Positions 1-11,006 of a DNA stretch of 64,000 nt are shown piece by piece (within the stretch, counting starts at the first letter, position 1; every line of letters starts with the position of its first letter). The position numbers and the translations under genes are program-made. Source of the stretch: Leucogyrophana mollusca (lineage: Eukaryota; Basidiomycota; Agaricomycetes; Boletales); the NCBI GenBank assembly GCA_021014945.1, contig MU266423.1:1-64000 (forward strand), given 5' to 3'. The notes under the pieces were generated by a model. The model did not search any database, was not told the origin of the DNA, and was given only the letters and a program-made list of their open reading frames with translations.

Positions 1-686
1 GTATCTAGATGATTCATATATCGAGGAGATATCGAACATATATCGCTCCAATGTGTGATTCATATATATGACAGATATACCAGCCCCAACATCCCCAGTA
101 TATTTGTCCGAAATATATCACCGAGCCCTGTGCGACCTCGGCGCCATGTGTCACAAATATAGCAGCAATAACTTGTCCGGGATATTGATCCGTGATCTGC
201 ATCCGTGTATTTACAAGATAAATTTATAATATATTGCTGAATTATCTCACAGATATCAGGCCTGGACCGCCCTACATATCATTTACATCCTTTTCGCACA
301 ATATCTAGAATTCAAATACCGCAGGTGGCCGTGTAGTACATACTGTTAACTTCATCCAGGAATTAAAACTTCATTGAACCAATACAAGATAGGTAGCTTG
401 CATGCGCCACGGGCCCTGGGCATGCTTTTTCCATTCGCGTTGTCTTCTCCACAGGAAATCGAGAGGCTCTGCTGTCCTAAAGCGAACGACGCCAGTCTCC
501 GTGGCTTAGGCTCTTAGGTGGACCGCGTTGGTCTTTAATAACTACACGACGTCAGCGAGCCGAATACAATCGCTTGCGCCATGCCTCGTGTTCTCGCTAT
601 ACAATTTTTCTCCCCTCAACATCCATCGACGACTTTCACCCTCGAAACCAGACGCCCGGCACAACTTATTGCTTTAGTTGCGTGCA
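1..686. other. AT-rich non-coding region
   Basis: No credible gene is seen. Roughly the first 400 bases are clearly richer in A and T than the rest of the window, with many TATA, GATATC-like and ATATAT words and frequent stops in all frames. The composition returns to normal before the thioredoxin-like gene. It may be decayed repeat or intergenic DNA; no terminal repeats are visible. Confidence 0.5.
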
Positions 687-1105
687 ATGCCTATCACATC
701 CATAAACAACGGGAAGGAATTCGAACAGATTGTGAGCACACTAATTTCTCCCGATATGATCCTGCTAACTCCATAGACTCGACGGGACTCGGTCCTCCTC
801 CTGCTAGGTTAACAGCGGGAAACCTGTGGTCGTTGACTTCCACGCTGACTGCAGTCTTACCTTGCGAGAGTTCAGGGAACTTTCAGACACGTTTATTGGT
901 ATCAATTTTTACCGCGTGAACGTGGACGACCTCGAGGATGTGGCACTAGAGGCAGACGTGCGCGTCGTCAGTAGTTTTGAAGCATTTTTGCTTTCGCCGG
1001 GTAACTTAACTGGTGTTTTAGGTCCCGACGTATATGGTTTACAAGGACGGGAAGATAATGGGACAGACCACGGGTATTGATTCGAGGAACTTACATGTGC
1101 GCTAG
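687..1105 (+). CDS. Thioredoxin-like protein lacking the CxxC active site (possible pseudogene)
   Basis: Proposed exons are 687-731, 808-966 and 1022-1105, giving 95 residues. The order matches a small cytosolic thioredoxin: N-terminus MPITSINNGKEFEQI, central strand GKPVVVDFHAD, then INFYRVNVDDLEDVALEADV, and after the second intron the cis-proline strand VPTYMVYKDGKIMGQ. Both introns keep phase 0 and have GT/AG ends. Where the family has WCGPC plus the start of helix 2, this protein reads about D-C-S-L-T-L-R, roughly four residues short, so only one cysteine remains and dithiol chemistry is not possible. The C-terminus is also short (TAG just after ...GIDSRNLHVR), lacking most of the last helix. 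The frame and splice sites are otherwise intact, which points to either a non-redox thioredoxin fold or a recently decaying copy. Family assignment is strong; functionality is doubtful. Confidence 0.65.
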
Positions 1106-2315
1106 GCTCGTACTGCCGATGCATTCAGGACTGGCCGCTGACCCCTGTCCTTAACAGGCGATGATGAGGTTGCATGGTGGTGTTTAGCTCCAGTGCCGGA
1201 CCTATTTACTGTAAAAGTTTAACGGGCACCAAAATCAGGAGGATACTAATGATGCGACGACCTGGATCTTTCCCCTAGGGCTGTACCTCTGTTGGAGCAG
1301 CTCTACATTACGCCCTGCGATGCAGTCCGAACTAAGTTCGATGCTCGTATAAATATAATCTTGTTTTGCAAACTGCGCTGCAGAGCTTGAACAAGACTGC
1401 ATTGCCTCAGGTACTTGACATGCTCCTATCGTAAACACCTTTCATGCAGAACTAACACGATAGCACACACTAAGAGTCGAATGAACGGCGGGGAGATGAG
1501 CTCACCGATTGTGCACGCAAAAACCAATGTTCCCGTATCACCAAAATGGAGGAATAGCTGTGCTTCCATTCCAGCAGGAAACCATGAATCTGTTCATGGT
1601 GTCTTCCGCATGGGAAGCGATGGATCGATTGTGCGCCCGAGATCGAGTTGTGTCACGACCGCTGGGTTATCAGCGCCGCATGCCCAATCTATTCACAGGC
1701 ATGGACTGGTGATGCGGCAAACGCTGATGGAGTCTGACTGGCTAGCGAGACGCTGCCAGCATTGGAGCCAATGCTTCCGCGTTCATCATAACTCACGCGC
1801 TTCTTTGGTTACTTGGACAACATGAAACCCCAGGAAGAGAAAGAATAGGCTGACAGGCTGAAGATCTACGGCTATTCTGAGGAGTACACGAAGTGATGGA
1901 GAGGTGAAGCATGAGAAAGGTAGGAGTAAGAATAAAGTACAGTCCTGCCGATCAAAATCCCATGGGAGTAATACCACACATTGGCGATAGGATCTGTTCT
2001 GCGTACAGGCCCGGTATGGTTTTTCTCATGTTTGGATCGTCCTTGAGCCGTCCTTGGGACGATGTAAGAGGAGAAGAACAAGCCTAGGTGAAGCCAACGG
2101 AACTGAAGGGTAATTGCGTGCTTGTCGGTTCCAAACGCAGACAGAACCAAACAAGGGTAAACTACTATTCTGGCCAAGGCCACTAGTGACATACTCTAGT
2201 ACTTTCATAGCATTCGTTCATACTTTTCCCCTTCATTGCGGCGAGCTTCGAGGTTTTTATTACCTTTCGTTCGGCTTACTGGGCGCCTTTTTGCTTGGAA
2301 TCTCGCTCCTGCTCC
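1106..2315. other. Intergenic region, no gene recognised
   Basis: Only short open frames without recognisable domains or good splice patterns occur here. The last few hundred bases should hold the promoter and 5-prime leader of the disordered-protein gene starting at 2316. Confidence 0.45.
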
Positions 2316-5300
2316 ATGACATTACTGGGAGGCCTGTTTCACAAACGAGATAAACCGAATAGCTCACACACAACACCCCCCAATGTTACAGGAGCAACGG
2401 AATCGGTCGCTTCAATCGTTAGGACATCGGTGTCCACAGAAGCAGACCATGCCTCCACAGACAGATCATTACCTCGCCCTGAGGGGGTTTATACAGGTCC
2501 CAGTACTGCATCTTCTAGTAAACTGAAGCTTCCTTTCCGCCGGAAGCACGCGCCCCAGTCATATACTTCAGACATGAACTCTACTGTGATTTCGCTCAAT
2601 GACGCTCCAACAAGTTCACCACCTTCGCCGTATATATCTGGTGTAGTGTCCGATAGTGGTCACGACCTCCGTCCACCACCGAAATCGTCCCTTTTTGGAG
2701 CCTATAACGATCGCAATATTGCGCTTTCCACTCATTCTCTCCCGAACGAAACCACGCACCAGCAATTTCGTCTTGATACCCATAGTGCTCCACAAATAAA
2801 TGTACAGAGCGAGATACATGGCGTTTCGCCGACGTCCCCTCCGCCACCGGTTCCCAAAAAATCTGGCGGGCTTTTCTCCTGGGCTCGGGAACGCACAAAG
2901 TCAAAGGCACCTCCTCCACCCGCCATTCCCTTTTCGCCTCCTACTGGCCCTGACGGGGAGTCTTTTAATCTCAAATCATTCCGCCACGTCCGTTCCGAGT
3001 CGCCTACTCCTCTGCCCGATCGTCCAGAGTCCGCTCTTTCAAACTACGCACCTCCACCTCGTCCTAGACCACGTGGGGACAGTGTTGCGTCAGACTCGTC
3101 GCAGAGGATATCTGTTGCTGCTTTTCGCGAGGCCCAGGCACGACGGAGCCGCGCAAATTCCCCTGTCCCTTCTTTCCGGCCGCCCTCCTCAGCGGATACA
3201 CTTCGCGTCGAAAACACCGCGCGCCAACGCGCATCAACCGTTTCATCAGCTCCGTTGACACAGGCACCCCATCCTCCTCGCAGCTCTACCGCGCCGATGG
3301 CTTTCCGCCATTCGGCCGCTTCCGCAACCGGCTCGTCCTCCGAGTCGGACGATTCTGAAGAGGATGACGAAGACGTGGATAGTGATGGTGAACCAATTAA
3401 GAAATTGGGCCGCAAACGCACCATTACTCGGCACACTGGCACACGTGCAAAATCTGATGTCGGGCACGCGGACGGTCAGAACATGCGGCCGTCAGCACCC
3501 GTGCCAAGGCCACCACTTACCCAGTGGTCGCAATCGGAGGCGCCGCAATCACGCGATCCTACGAGCTCTGGTGCAGTACCGCGGCCCAGAGCCTCAGCGT
3601 CAACCAGTGCTCTCACACCCAATGCTGCGGCACGTCGTGCTTCCGTGCTTGCTGCCGCCAATGCTCCTCGCGGCTTGAATGGTCGGTCCCAGACAACCCG
3701 ATGCATCTCGCTGGAAATATAAGCTTACCCATCTTCGTTACAGGCCTCCCCGTGCCGTCGCGGGCAGCGTTGCCGCGAAAGCCGCCGGTGGACAGCGATA
3801 CCTCGTCCTCAGAAAGCTCTGATGAGGACTCTGAAGACTTGCCATTGTCTAGTTTGGTTGCTCCCCGTCGCCCAGGTAGTTCTGCATCCGTAGCTACCAG
3901 CAAATCTGGCTCTAGGCCACGCATGCCCGCTAAGCCTCTCATCGATATTAAAGCTCTAGTGGGGAGCCCTCCTATTCTGTCACCTGAGCTCAAGGCAGAG
4001 GAGGTGATCAGGGCAAGTAAAGGAAAGGAGAAGGAAAGGGACGAACCATTTTCACCGCCACGAACAGACGACATTTCGGACCGTATCTCGAAAGCGTCGC
4101 AAAACCTAAGTCCTCCCATAGTAGTCCGTGCTGACCCGGAACCCTCAAGGCCACAGTCTCCACCTGTAAAGGCGCAGAAATTGTCGCCGATATCAAGGCA
4201 CAAGAGATTCAGCAGCGAGGTCCCGTCATCGCCGCCGCCGCCACCAACTGTTGAGTCGGACGATGATTTGATGGCTGCTATCCGGCTTGTGTCGTCGTTT
4301 GATAACGACAAGGGTCCCAATTTGGCCGACTCGCTTTTATCAGCTCCTGCTCCCGTGCCGGCTATCAACTTGTCGTCAGATAAGGAGGATAATCGTCTGT
4401 CAGGAGATCGTATCGTGCCCACTCCAATCCGCGAGCGCCAGCCTCCTGCATCCTTTAGTGTGACATCGCGACCTCCGCAACGGGCTAGCACCGCTGACAC
4501 GACACAGTCTACGTCGCCCACGTCTCCGTCGTCGGTGACATCCCCAATCACGTCGCCCACGTCTCCCTCATCAGTAACATCCCCGATTCCCCATCTTTCA
4601 CCGAGATCAGCTCTGTCACCTCGTGTACGTTCATCAACACTCGCAAACGTACCTTCAGCTTCGGTCAGCGAGAAATCAGACGCTGCGTCTGTGGTCTCGG
4701 CAGGACGATCATCTGTTTCCCATCCTCGTTCTTCACGCATACCGTCCGCACCCCTTATCGACTCAATACCTGACTCACCTTCGCTCACATCCCCTGCCTC
4801 GACATATTCAGGCTCTAAGGACAGGCTAGCACCTCCATCGTCCGCAGGAAGCAGATTCCGCTCTCCCCCGAACACTCTCGCCTCTCTCATTCCATCCTCA
4901 TCATCATCTATATCCACCCCGTCATCTAGATCTCAACCCACGTTACCCAACCGTCCCTTTGCGAGTAACAGCTCAGTCCGCGGAGACAGTCCTGCGGGCA
5001 GCTCTACTGGCGACTCCAGTAGTGGACGAGGTGCACCATTTACTCCTCGTGATGGCAGTGAGATCGGCATTAGAATCAGAAGAGATGATGCAAGTGAAGC
5101 GGACTCGACTCTGAAGGCTGGTAGACATATGAAGAAGTCCAGTGTGAGCTTTGAGGACACAGGGGCTAGAGGTAGAGATAGGGTCAAGAACGAGAATGTG
5201 GATGAAGAGCGGAGGAGGGAGCGAAGACGCAGTGAGGCCAAAGCGGCGCTTGAGGTTTGTGCTTTCGTTCTCCTCGCCGTTCCACTAAGCCTTGGAATTC

Positions 5301-6131
5301 TCACGATAAATCTAACAGCTGGGCAAGATCGTCAATGGCCGTGGGCCCCTAGTCCAAGATGCCGACGACGACGTATCCCTCAATCCCGGGATGGGTCCGC
5401 GGGCAAGCATGAATCTCCTCACTGGAATGGACAACAGCATGGCCACCGGGATGCTTCCCGGATGGAACCCGTGGCAACAACAAGCGATGGGGGTTGGCAT
5501 GTCACCTATGGGACCTATGATGCCTCCTCAATTCGCCGCAGACCCTAACTTCTTCGCGGCCCACCAACGAGCACTCATGATCGCGAAGCAAGCTTACCAG
5601 ATGGCCGTAGCACAACATGCAATGGCTGCTGCTGGCGATGAGTGGGAGCGGGGCTCAAATGTTGGAGGTTACAGTGGAGGGTCCGTGTACGGTGGCGGGT
5701 CTGTATACGGAGGCGTGAGCAGCGGGGCGGGGTTGTTGGGCGTTCCTGGCCAAATGGGTATGCCTGGCATGGGGATGATGCCAAACCAGTGGTCTACAGG
5801 TTCAGTGATGTTCCCCAGCGGTCCTCAATCGGTATACGGCGGCATCAGTAGCTCCCAGAGCGAGTTTGGAGGCGGAGGGGGTTGGGGTTCGCGCAGTGTG
5901 TACGGAGAGTCGTTTGGCCCATCGTCTTCACGCACGAGCTACATGGCCTCGGGTCACGGGGGCGTGCCGAGTGGCTCCGCTAGTGCTTATGGCGGACCCG
6001 CACCACGGCCTCGTGCAAAGACAGGAACCACCCCGTCAAGTTCATCATCTGGGCCTCCATCGAGTAGAAGTGCCGGGAGGAGTCCGGCACGGAAAGTCGC
6101 ACCACCATCAAGCTGGAAGAGCACAAGATAG
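2316..6131 (+). CDS. Large Ser/Pro-rich intrinsically disordered protein
   Basis: Three exons (2316-3681, 3744-5254, 5319-6131) give about 1,229 residues. The start ATG gives MTLLGGLFHKRDKPN. Introns are 62 and 64 nt with matching phases (1 and 0). The first two thirds are low-complexity Ser/Pro/Arg sequence with acidic-serine patches (SSSESSDEDSED), poly-proline runs and many SP/TP sites, suggesting phospho-regulation or scaffolding. Near residue 730 there is a duplicated 13-residue TSPTSPSSVTSPI unit. The C-terminal exon changes character: Met/Gly/Pro-rich, with a helical segment around AAHQRALMIAKQAYQMAVAQ followed by EWERGS, then Gly-Ser-Val-Tyr repeats (GGSVYGGGSVYGG). I recall this helix-plus-EWERGS module as conserved in agaricomycete proteins of unknown function. 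No catalytic domain, signal peptide or membrane segment is visible. A long antisense frame across exon 2 is a by-product of codon bias. Confidence 0.8.
4511..4588 (+). repeat. Two tandem 39-bp units inside the disordered-protein gene
   Basis: Units 4511-4549 and 4550-4588 differ at only a few third-codon positions and both encode TSPTSPSSVTSPI. The length is a multiple of three, so copy-number change keeps the frame. Confidence 0.85.
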
Positions 6132-6758
6132 CACGATGTGCACACGATACACGAATGTTTCGTTCGTCAGCAACAGGACCTTCGCGGTTTGTAACCAGTC
6201 TGGACAGAACAGTTCTAATTCCTTTCGCTTCACTGTCAATGCATTTGTCCCTGTCCAGTCGTTCGTTTCGACATTCCACTCTCCCTCTCTTTTTACCTTC
6301 TCACTTTCCTCTTCATTTTTTTTTTATTGCACACTGAACTGACCATAGATTTCATCCTTGGATCTTTTCACCTCGCTCACTCTTGCATCTCCACATTGAA
6401 CAAAAGCAGAATACCACTCATCAACGATGCATCGTTCTCATTATTTCTCGCAGATATTATGACACCTCTCTTTGTTTCTAATCTGCGATTTCGCGCTCTA
6501 ATCAATGAAAAAGTTTCATGTGCACACTTCTGGGGGACCAGACGGGAGAAAGACCATTGCCAAATAGTATAGTATGATAGATGTCGTGCGATATAAGACA
6601 GGACAAGGTACGTAACTAACACGCTATACAGAAAGCAAGAAAGCAAGCAGAGTAGTAGATCTATAGGATTAGGTACTACCGATGCACACGAACCTCATCC
6701 CACTTCTATATTTCATGGAAATTCATGGAGAGGGGACCATCGCGCAGAAGTACGACGT
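6132..6758. other. Convergent 3-prime region
   Basis: This lies between the stop of the plus-strand disordered-protein gene and the stop of the minus-strand Sec14-like gene. It contains a pyrimidine-rich tract with a run of T near 6,318-6,330. No gene is seen; it should carry both transcripts' 3-prime UTRs and polyadenylation sites. Confidence 0.5.
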
Positions 6759-8354
6759 TTAGACAGCGATGGGCACCGATTCTTCTAGATTTGATATCTC
6801 GTTTGCGTCCTCTGTGACCTTTGGTTCTGGTTCGGGGGACACGGATGCTGTCCCCGACGAAGGCTCAGAATCAGTGGTCACATCTGGCTCTTGCGTAGCG
6901 GGCACGTCGCTAATCAGCAAGGATAACTTGGGCTCAGTAACACAGCTGCAACGTCGGAATGAGCAAAGACGTACGCAGATTCGAGTTTCTGCTCGAATTC
7001 TTGGCTAGGTCTGGGGCCATCAAAGTAGCCAGCTAATCGCGTTCCATCTGGTGCAATTCCACAATGTCTAGATGGATGATTGGACGCGGTGAGTTGTATT
7101 GTGAGACCGAGGTGAGGGAGCCTCACTCTACTATTTGTTTCCAATAACTCTCAGGCTCGAATTCGTATTCAAATTCGCCGCCGAAGTCAGCGTCTAGCTG
7201 CGAGCGGGGGATTAGCTCGAAAAGGTCTGGGTTGAATCGCATCTGGAAGGGAAGGGGTTTAGCATGACCTTCGAGACGACAGAGGTGAAGGCAAGGCGGT
7301 AGATGCGCCGAGAGCTAACCTTGTCCCGTGTGACAGGGTCTAAGAATGGTGAGATGCCTTTGTAGAAAAAGTTGAGAAGCATGGGGAGGTTGACGACTAT
7401 TGCGCGACCGAGGGTCTCAACATAGTGTTGTTGTAAGATGGTCAGAACCTGGAACGGAGGAATGCATGTTAGAATCTATCCATCGTCTCAACAAGTCATT
7501 TGCATCCCGAGAACCGGGCTAATGTGTTGCCTACGGTACGGCGACCCACCTTGCGTGCAACAGATATCGAAGGATTCGTTCTCAACGTTGTGCTCTTGTA
7601 ATCGACGATGATAACAAGAGACTCTTGCCCTGGAGGCATAAAATCCTTGGCGCGCTCTCTGGGAGAAACATGAGTCAGCAGTGTCAATCTATACTCGAAT
7701 CATCGCACGCACAAACACCAGACGAGATGCCGAAGTTGACGGGGACCTGTCTCTGTGTTCTCGCGTCCGGGACGCATGTACAGGATTGGTCGTCCGTCCT
7801 TATCAAAGCCATTCAATATACTACGATTGAACGCCCCGGTCAGCAAGCCAACAAGTACCAAAGGGAGCGGACTGACATTTTCCCAGTCTCGCTCTCCACT
7901 TTCACCTTGAGATGATGTTACAGTCAGTTTGACCACACACGACCAATGTAAGACCCACCTCATCTGGAACGATCAACTCCGGCTTGAACTCCCTCCTCCA
8001 CTCCATCGTACCCTTTATACGCTTTTGCGCGTCGGGGAACTTCCACTTCGCAGCACGCATGTAACGCGGCATGGTATCCGGCTTGCTCAGCCAGCGCGCC
8101 TCCCATATTTGATATGGGTCGGAAGGCGGCAACTGAAGAGATTCGGCATACTATAACTTGCATGAGCCATTACACCGCCCACGAAATTCCGAAGAAAACG
8201 CGTTCCGCGGTGGCGGGCGCTCCACAGAAAGGACACAAGGACACACCTCGCGCAGAGCTGATATCTGAGCTTTCTGCTCGTCGGTGTACTCGTATACGGG
8301 CTTGATTTGGGTCCCGGGTTCTGGAGATGTGAGAACGTCGTTTGTTTTACCCAT
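6759..8354 (-). CDS. Sec14-like CRAL-TRIO phospholipid-transfer protein
   Basis: Nine exons (7 to 5 kb order on the minus strand: 8247-8354, 7959-8150, 7877-7905, 7713-7820, 7550-7658, 7320-7448, 7127-7242, 6975-7067, 6759-6909) give 344 residues with all phases consistent. The N-terminal CRAL-TRIO-N helices (ARWLSKPDTMPRYMRAAKW) are followed by the lipid-binding core: DGRPILYMRPGRENTETG, LVWCLERAKDFMPPGQESL, VIIVDYKS, and the gate region VVNLPMLLNFFYKGISPFLD. The pattern is closest to yeast Pdr16/Pdr17 (Sfh3/Sfh4)-type phosphatidylinositol transfer proteins, which exchange PI and other lipids between membranes. After the core comes ESYWKQIVE, a short linker and an acidic, serine-rich tail of about 50 residues ending PIAV. 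Most introns are 53-65 nt (three are 77-101 nt). Lipid specificity cannot be told from sequence. The exon joins are inferred from phase and family pattern. Confidence 0.88.
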
Positions 8355-9335
8355 GCTGTGGTATTAGTAACGCTCGGGAAGAAGACGAGGGTTCGGACGA
8401 ACGGACGAAGGCAATAATATAATGTTGCTTAGTAAGTTACGTGATGTTCCCGTAACAGGGGGTAATTGTCCTTTTACGCGCCAGTGGCGGAATGGAGCGA
8501 GACAGCATACACTACAAAAGAAATGGTCTCCGGGCATCCATGTATCTGCCTTAGATTGGATTGTTTCGACGAAGTAGCTGACACAGTGGTCCAAACGATG
8601 CGGGGTCGCATCGTTGGAGAATGTAAACCGAGTCCTGAAATTTCCTTCGTAGGCTCAAAACAGCAGCCCAGTGTCTACTCAATCGAATATTTTCAATATC
8701 AAAGAGCGTTATACCCCGTCGAAGAATGTATCCCATCGCTGCTGGACTGCGTACGTGCGAACAGCCGGATCTGTCGAAGCACTAGCGCCAGAGAATCATC
8801 CCTAGTCATACATATAAGGCTACGCCAGGGTGCCGTCAGTATGGTCTACGAGAACGAAGGTGAAACGAACATATTTTATCACCCTTTGAAACCAGTAGAG
8901 CGAGTTACATTGTCGAGATCCCTGTAATGGTCACCCCACGCCCAAGGAGATTCCCGCAAAAGATGAGCGAGCCTCAGGGGTCGACGGGTCATGCAAAAAT
9001 GGTGGCTAACAGCCAGGCGGATGCAACAGCGTGCGACCACCACTAGGTCTGGCTCTTTCTTCTCCCCTTGAGTCAACGAGTACTTGCGAGTCCTGAAGCC
9101 AGTCTCGAATTCGCCTCGTTCTGCTGGGTGGGGCATGAGAGGTGTTCTTCGGAGATGTAACATAGTCGAGATCTCGCAGCGTGAGCAAATATCCGAATGC
9201 TTGCCATAGGCACTAACATTACAACAGCGTCAACGCACTTCAGGTATAAGCGCAGAGAGGCTCAATTGCAAGCGGGGTCCGATCAACGCGAGTGAAGCAA
9301 CCGCGCGCTGAGCCCGGATCCACCTGGATGGTTGC
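8355..9335. other. Intergenic region upstream of the Sec14-like gene
   Basis: No gene is recognised. An open frame near 8,466-8,927 starts without ATG and has no family resemblance. The right part up to 9,335 is the flank of the hAT element and may be older repeat-derived DNA. Confidence 0.45.
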
Positions 9336-9360
9336 AGTCCAGCTAGTGCTGGGGGCAGAA
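9336..9360 (+). repeat. Left target-site duplication and terminal inverted repeat of hAT element
   Basis: The 8-bp duplication AGTCCAGC (9336-9343) is followed by TAGTGCTGGGGGCAGAA (9344-9360). The TIR starts with TAGTG, which fits the hAT YARNG consensus. Confidence 0.85.
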
Positions 9361-10396
9361 TTGTTTGGGACCAGAGTCTGCCGGCAGAACGGCAAAACGG
9401 CAGTTGGCGAAATGGCAGAGCTTGGCAAAAATATTGAGAGCGTTAATCTGGCTCCTACAGATTGTTTTACGAGTGGCAATACTACCCTACAGCTACCATG
9501 CTAGTGGGGGGGTATATACACCTTCTACCGACATGAGGGCTTTCATTGCCCATGCTTCCTCCCCCAGATGTCCCATCGAGGACACCAATGTTCTCGTTAA
9601 ACCTGATTGCCATAGTTCTCTCGTCTACTTGCTCGAGTTCTTTTCAATCATACACCTTACCCTCGAGAACCTCGCACCCAGCAACCTCTGCATCTGTTGC
9701 ACTAGCGTCAACTTTCTTGCAATCAAGTTGTCAAAGGCTTCCATAAGTTCTTCTTCCATTATCAACTCTGGGCCCATAAGATAGTCATCAGCGGCGCCAG
9801 ATTCCGGAGCAATAGGAGGCACCCAAAGAAAAATTGCCTCCAATTCAGCAGCTACGCTGGTGTCAATCCCCGGTTCTGGTCTTGTGTGCATGTGGGCATG
9901 CTTTCGATGGACACATTTTCCCGCTGTGTGATCCAAAGAACATTACTGCTTATGGCTGCAAGGTAGGTATGCACGGCATTTCGGACAGACTGGGGGGCAT
10001 TGGGGCAATTCTTAGGATCAATAAGGTATTTGATGGGTTTGTTGTCAGGACCCTCAATGCGGATGCCCTCCGGATGGTTCAATCCACAGTAGTTGCATTC
10101 ATATTAATAACGGTTTAATTTAGTGTCGACGTTCCCAGCTGTTTAAAGTGGTCAGCAAGAATTTTGGCAGGGGGTCTGCCTTTGGGATCCTTGGAAGTTG
10201 AGGCCATGAGTATTGTCATGATTTGGAGAGTTGGGAATCATGCCATTAATATATGTCATTTCGCTCATTTTCTGTTCAGCTACTGCTATGATATAGTATA
10301 TCTGCCAAGTTCTGCCTGACCCCTCGAGCTACTGCCGGCAATTGCCGGGTTGGCAATTGCCAATGGCGAATTGGCAGCCTTCTGCCAACAGCACTA
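9344..10396 (-). mobile_element. Non-autonomous hAT-superfamily DNA transposon (1,053 bp)
   Basis: The element is bounded by imperfect 17-bp terminal inverted repeats (15 of 17 identical, starting TAGTGCTG) and flanked on both sides by the identical 8-bp sequence AGTCCAGC, the hAT target-duplication length. Subterminal regions on both sides carry many short TTGGCA/TGCCAA/GCCGGCA words, typical of hAT transposase-binding arrays. Inside, on the minus strand, are remnants of the transposase N-terminus with a BED-like zinc finger, but there is no room for, and no trace of, the RNase H-like catalytic core. It is therefore an internally deleted copy that would need transposase in trans. The exact duplication suggests a fairly recent insertion, between the Sec14-like gene and NOP10. 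Confidence 0.82.
9852..10207 (-). pseudogene. hAT transposase N-terminal remnant (BED-like zinc finger)
   Basis: From 10207 downward, ATG opens MASTSKDPKGRPPAKILADH and runs about 30 codons to a TAA at 10115. A second frame then gives CNYCGLNHPEGIRIEGPDNK and continues to DPKNCPNAPQSVRNAVHTYL before breaking. The C-x2-C and later Cys/His spacing resembles the BED finger found at the start of hAT transposases. A further minus-strand frame lies down to about 9,625. The pieces are out of frame with one another and lack the catalytic domain, so no active transposase is encoded. Confidence 0.55.
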
Positions 10397-10404
10397 AGTC
10401 CAGC
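10380..10404 (-). repeat. Right terminal inverted repeat and target-site duplication of hAT element
   Basis: TTCTGCCAACAGCACTA (10380-10396) is the inverted partner of the left end, followed by the second copy of AGTCCAGC (10397-10404). Confidence 0.85.
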
Positions 10405-10659
10405 CGTAATCGAAAGAGACCTTTGTTGGTCCTTTGAACTCACATTTCGCATCCTATCACAGAAAGCATATGAGCCCCAGGCGACCAGGCCTCGGAGGCC
10501 AGCGCCAAGCGGTTATGCGTAGCAGGTTGTTCTTGTACGAGTGATTGTGCGTGGGAACATTGAATTTTCTTGTCTCTCCCGCCTCACTCTTGCCGACCAA
10601 CTCGATTGGACGTCTATAACTTTCGAAAAGATTATCATTACAAGCAGCTGTCACTCAGC

Positions 10660-11006
10660 ATGCATTTGATGTACACTATTGACGAGAACGGGAACAGGGT
10701 CTACACTTTGAAGGTGCGTCCGGTCTAAACTACCTCCACGACTCAGTGGACTGACCAGCTCGTTCCGTACCCAGAAAATCACAGATTCAGGGCGTATCAC
10801 GAAGTCTGCGCACCCAGGTTGGTCCCACCCAGCCCCATTTTTTGACCGCAGCCCGTTCTGCGACTACAAACCAGTCAACCGGTGCATGCTCACTTGGTTC
10901 CCCAACAGCACGCTTTTCGCCCGATGATAAATTCTCCCGGCATCGTGTCACAATCAAAAAGCGTTACGGTGTGCTCTTGACTCAGCTCCCCAGCAAGCCG
11001 ATGTAG
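10660..11006 (+). CDS. NOP10: H/ACA ribonucleoprotein complex subunit NOP10
   Basis: Three exons (10660-10713, 10775-10817, 10909-11006) give 64 residues, the usual size. The protein opens [18 protein letters not shown] and ends with [19 protein letters not shown] and [10 protein letters not shown], a near-textbook NOP10. NOP10 is a small core protein of box H/ACA snoRNPs, bridging the Cbf5/dyskerin pseudouridine synthase and Nhp2 in the nucleolus. It serves rRNA and snRNA pseudouridylation. Introns are 61 and 91 nt with GTGCGT and GTTGGT donors; phases are 0 and 1. The start is fixed by the invariant MHLMY. Its upstream region is only 255 bp from the hAT insertion, so the transposon may have altered its promoter environment. 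Confidence 0.95.

Noticed and set aside
3613..4917. 434-codon open frame on the minus strand
   Set aside because: It is antisense to the Ser/Pro-rich exon, and its Asp/Gly/Ser composition is what the reverse of Ser/Pro codons yields. No start context, introns or family support.
8466..8927. Plus-strand frame of about 150 codons
   Set aside because: It begins at a TTG rather than ATG, shows no domain or family similarity and lies beside repeat-derived DNA.
9625..10120. Retrotransposon gag zinc knuckle
   Set aside because: The C-x2-C...H pattern first suggested a gag knuckle, but the enclosing hAT TIRs and 8-bp duplication make a BED-type transposase finger the better explanation.
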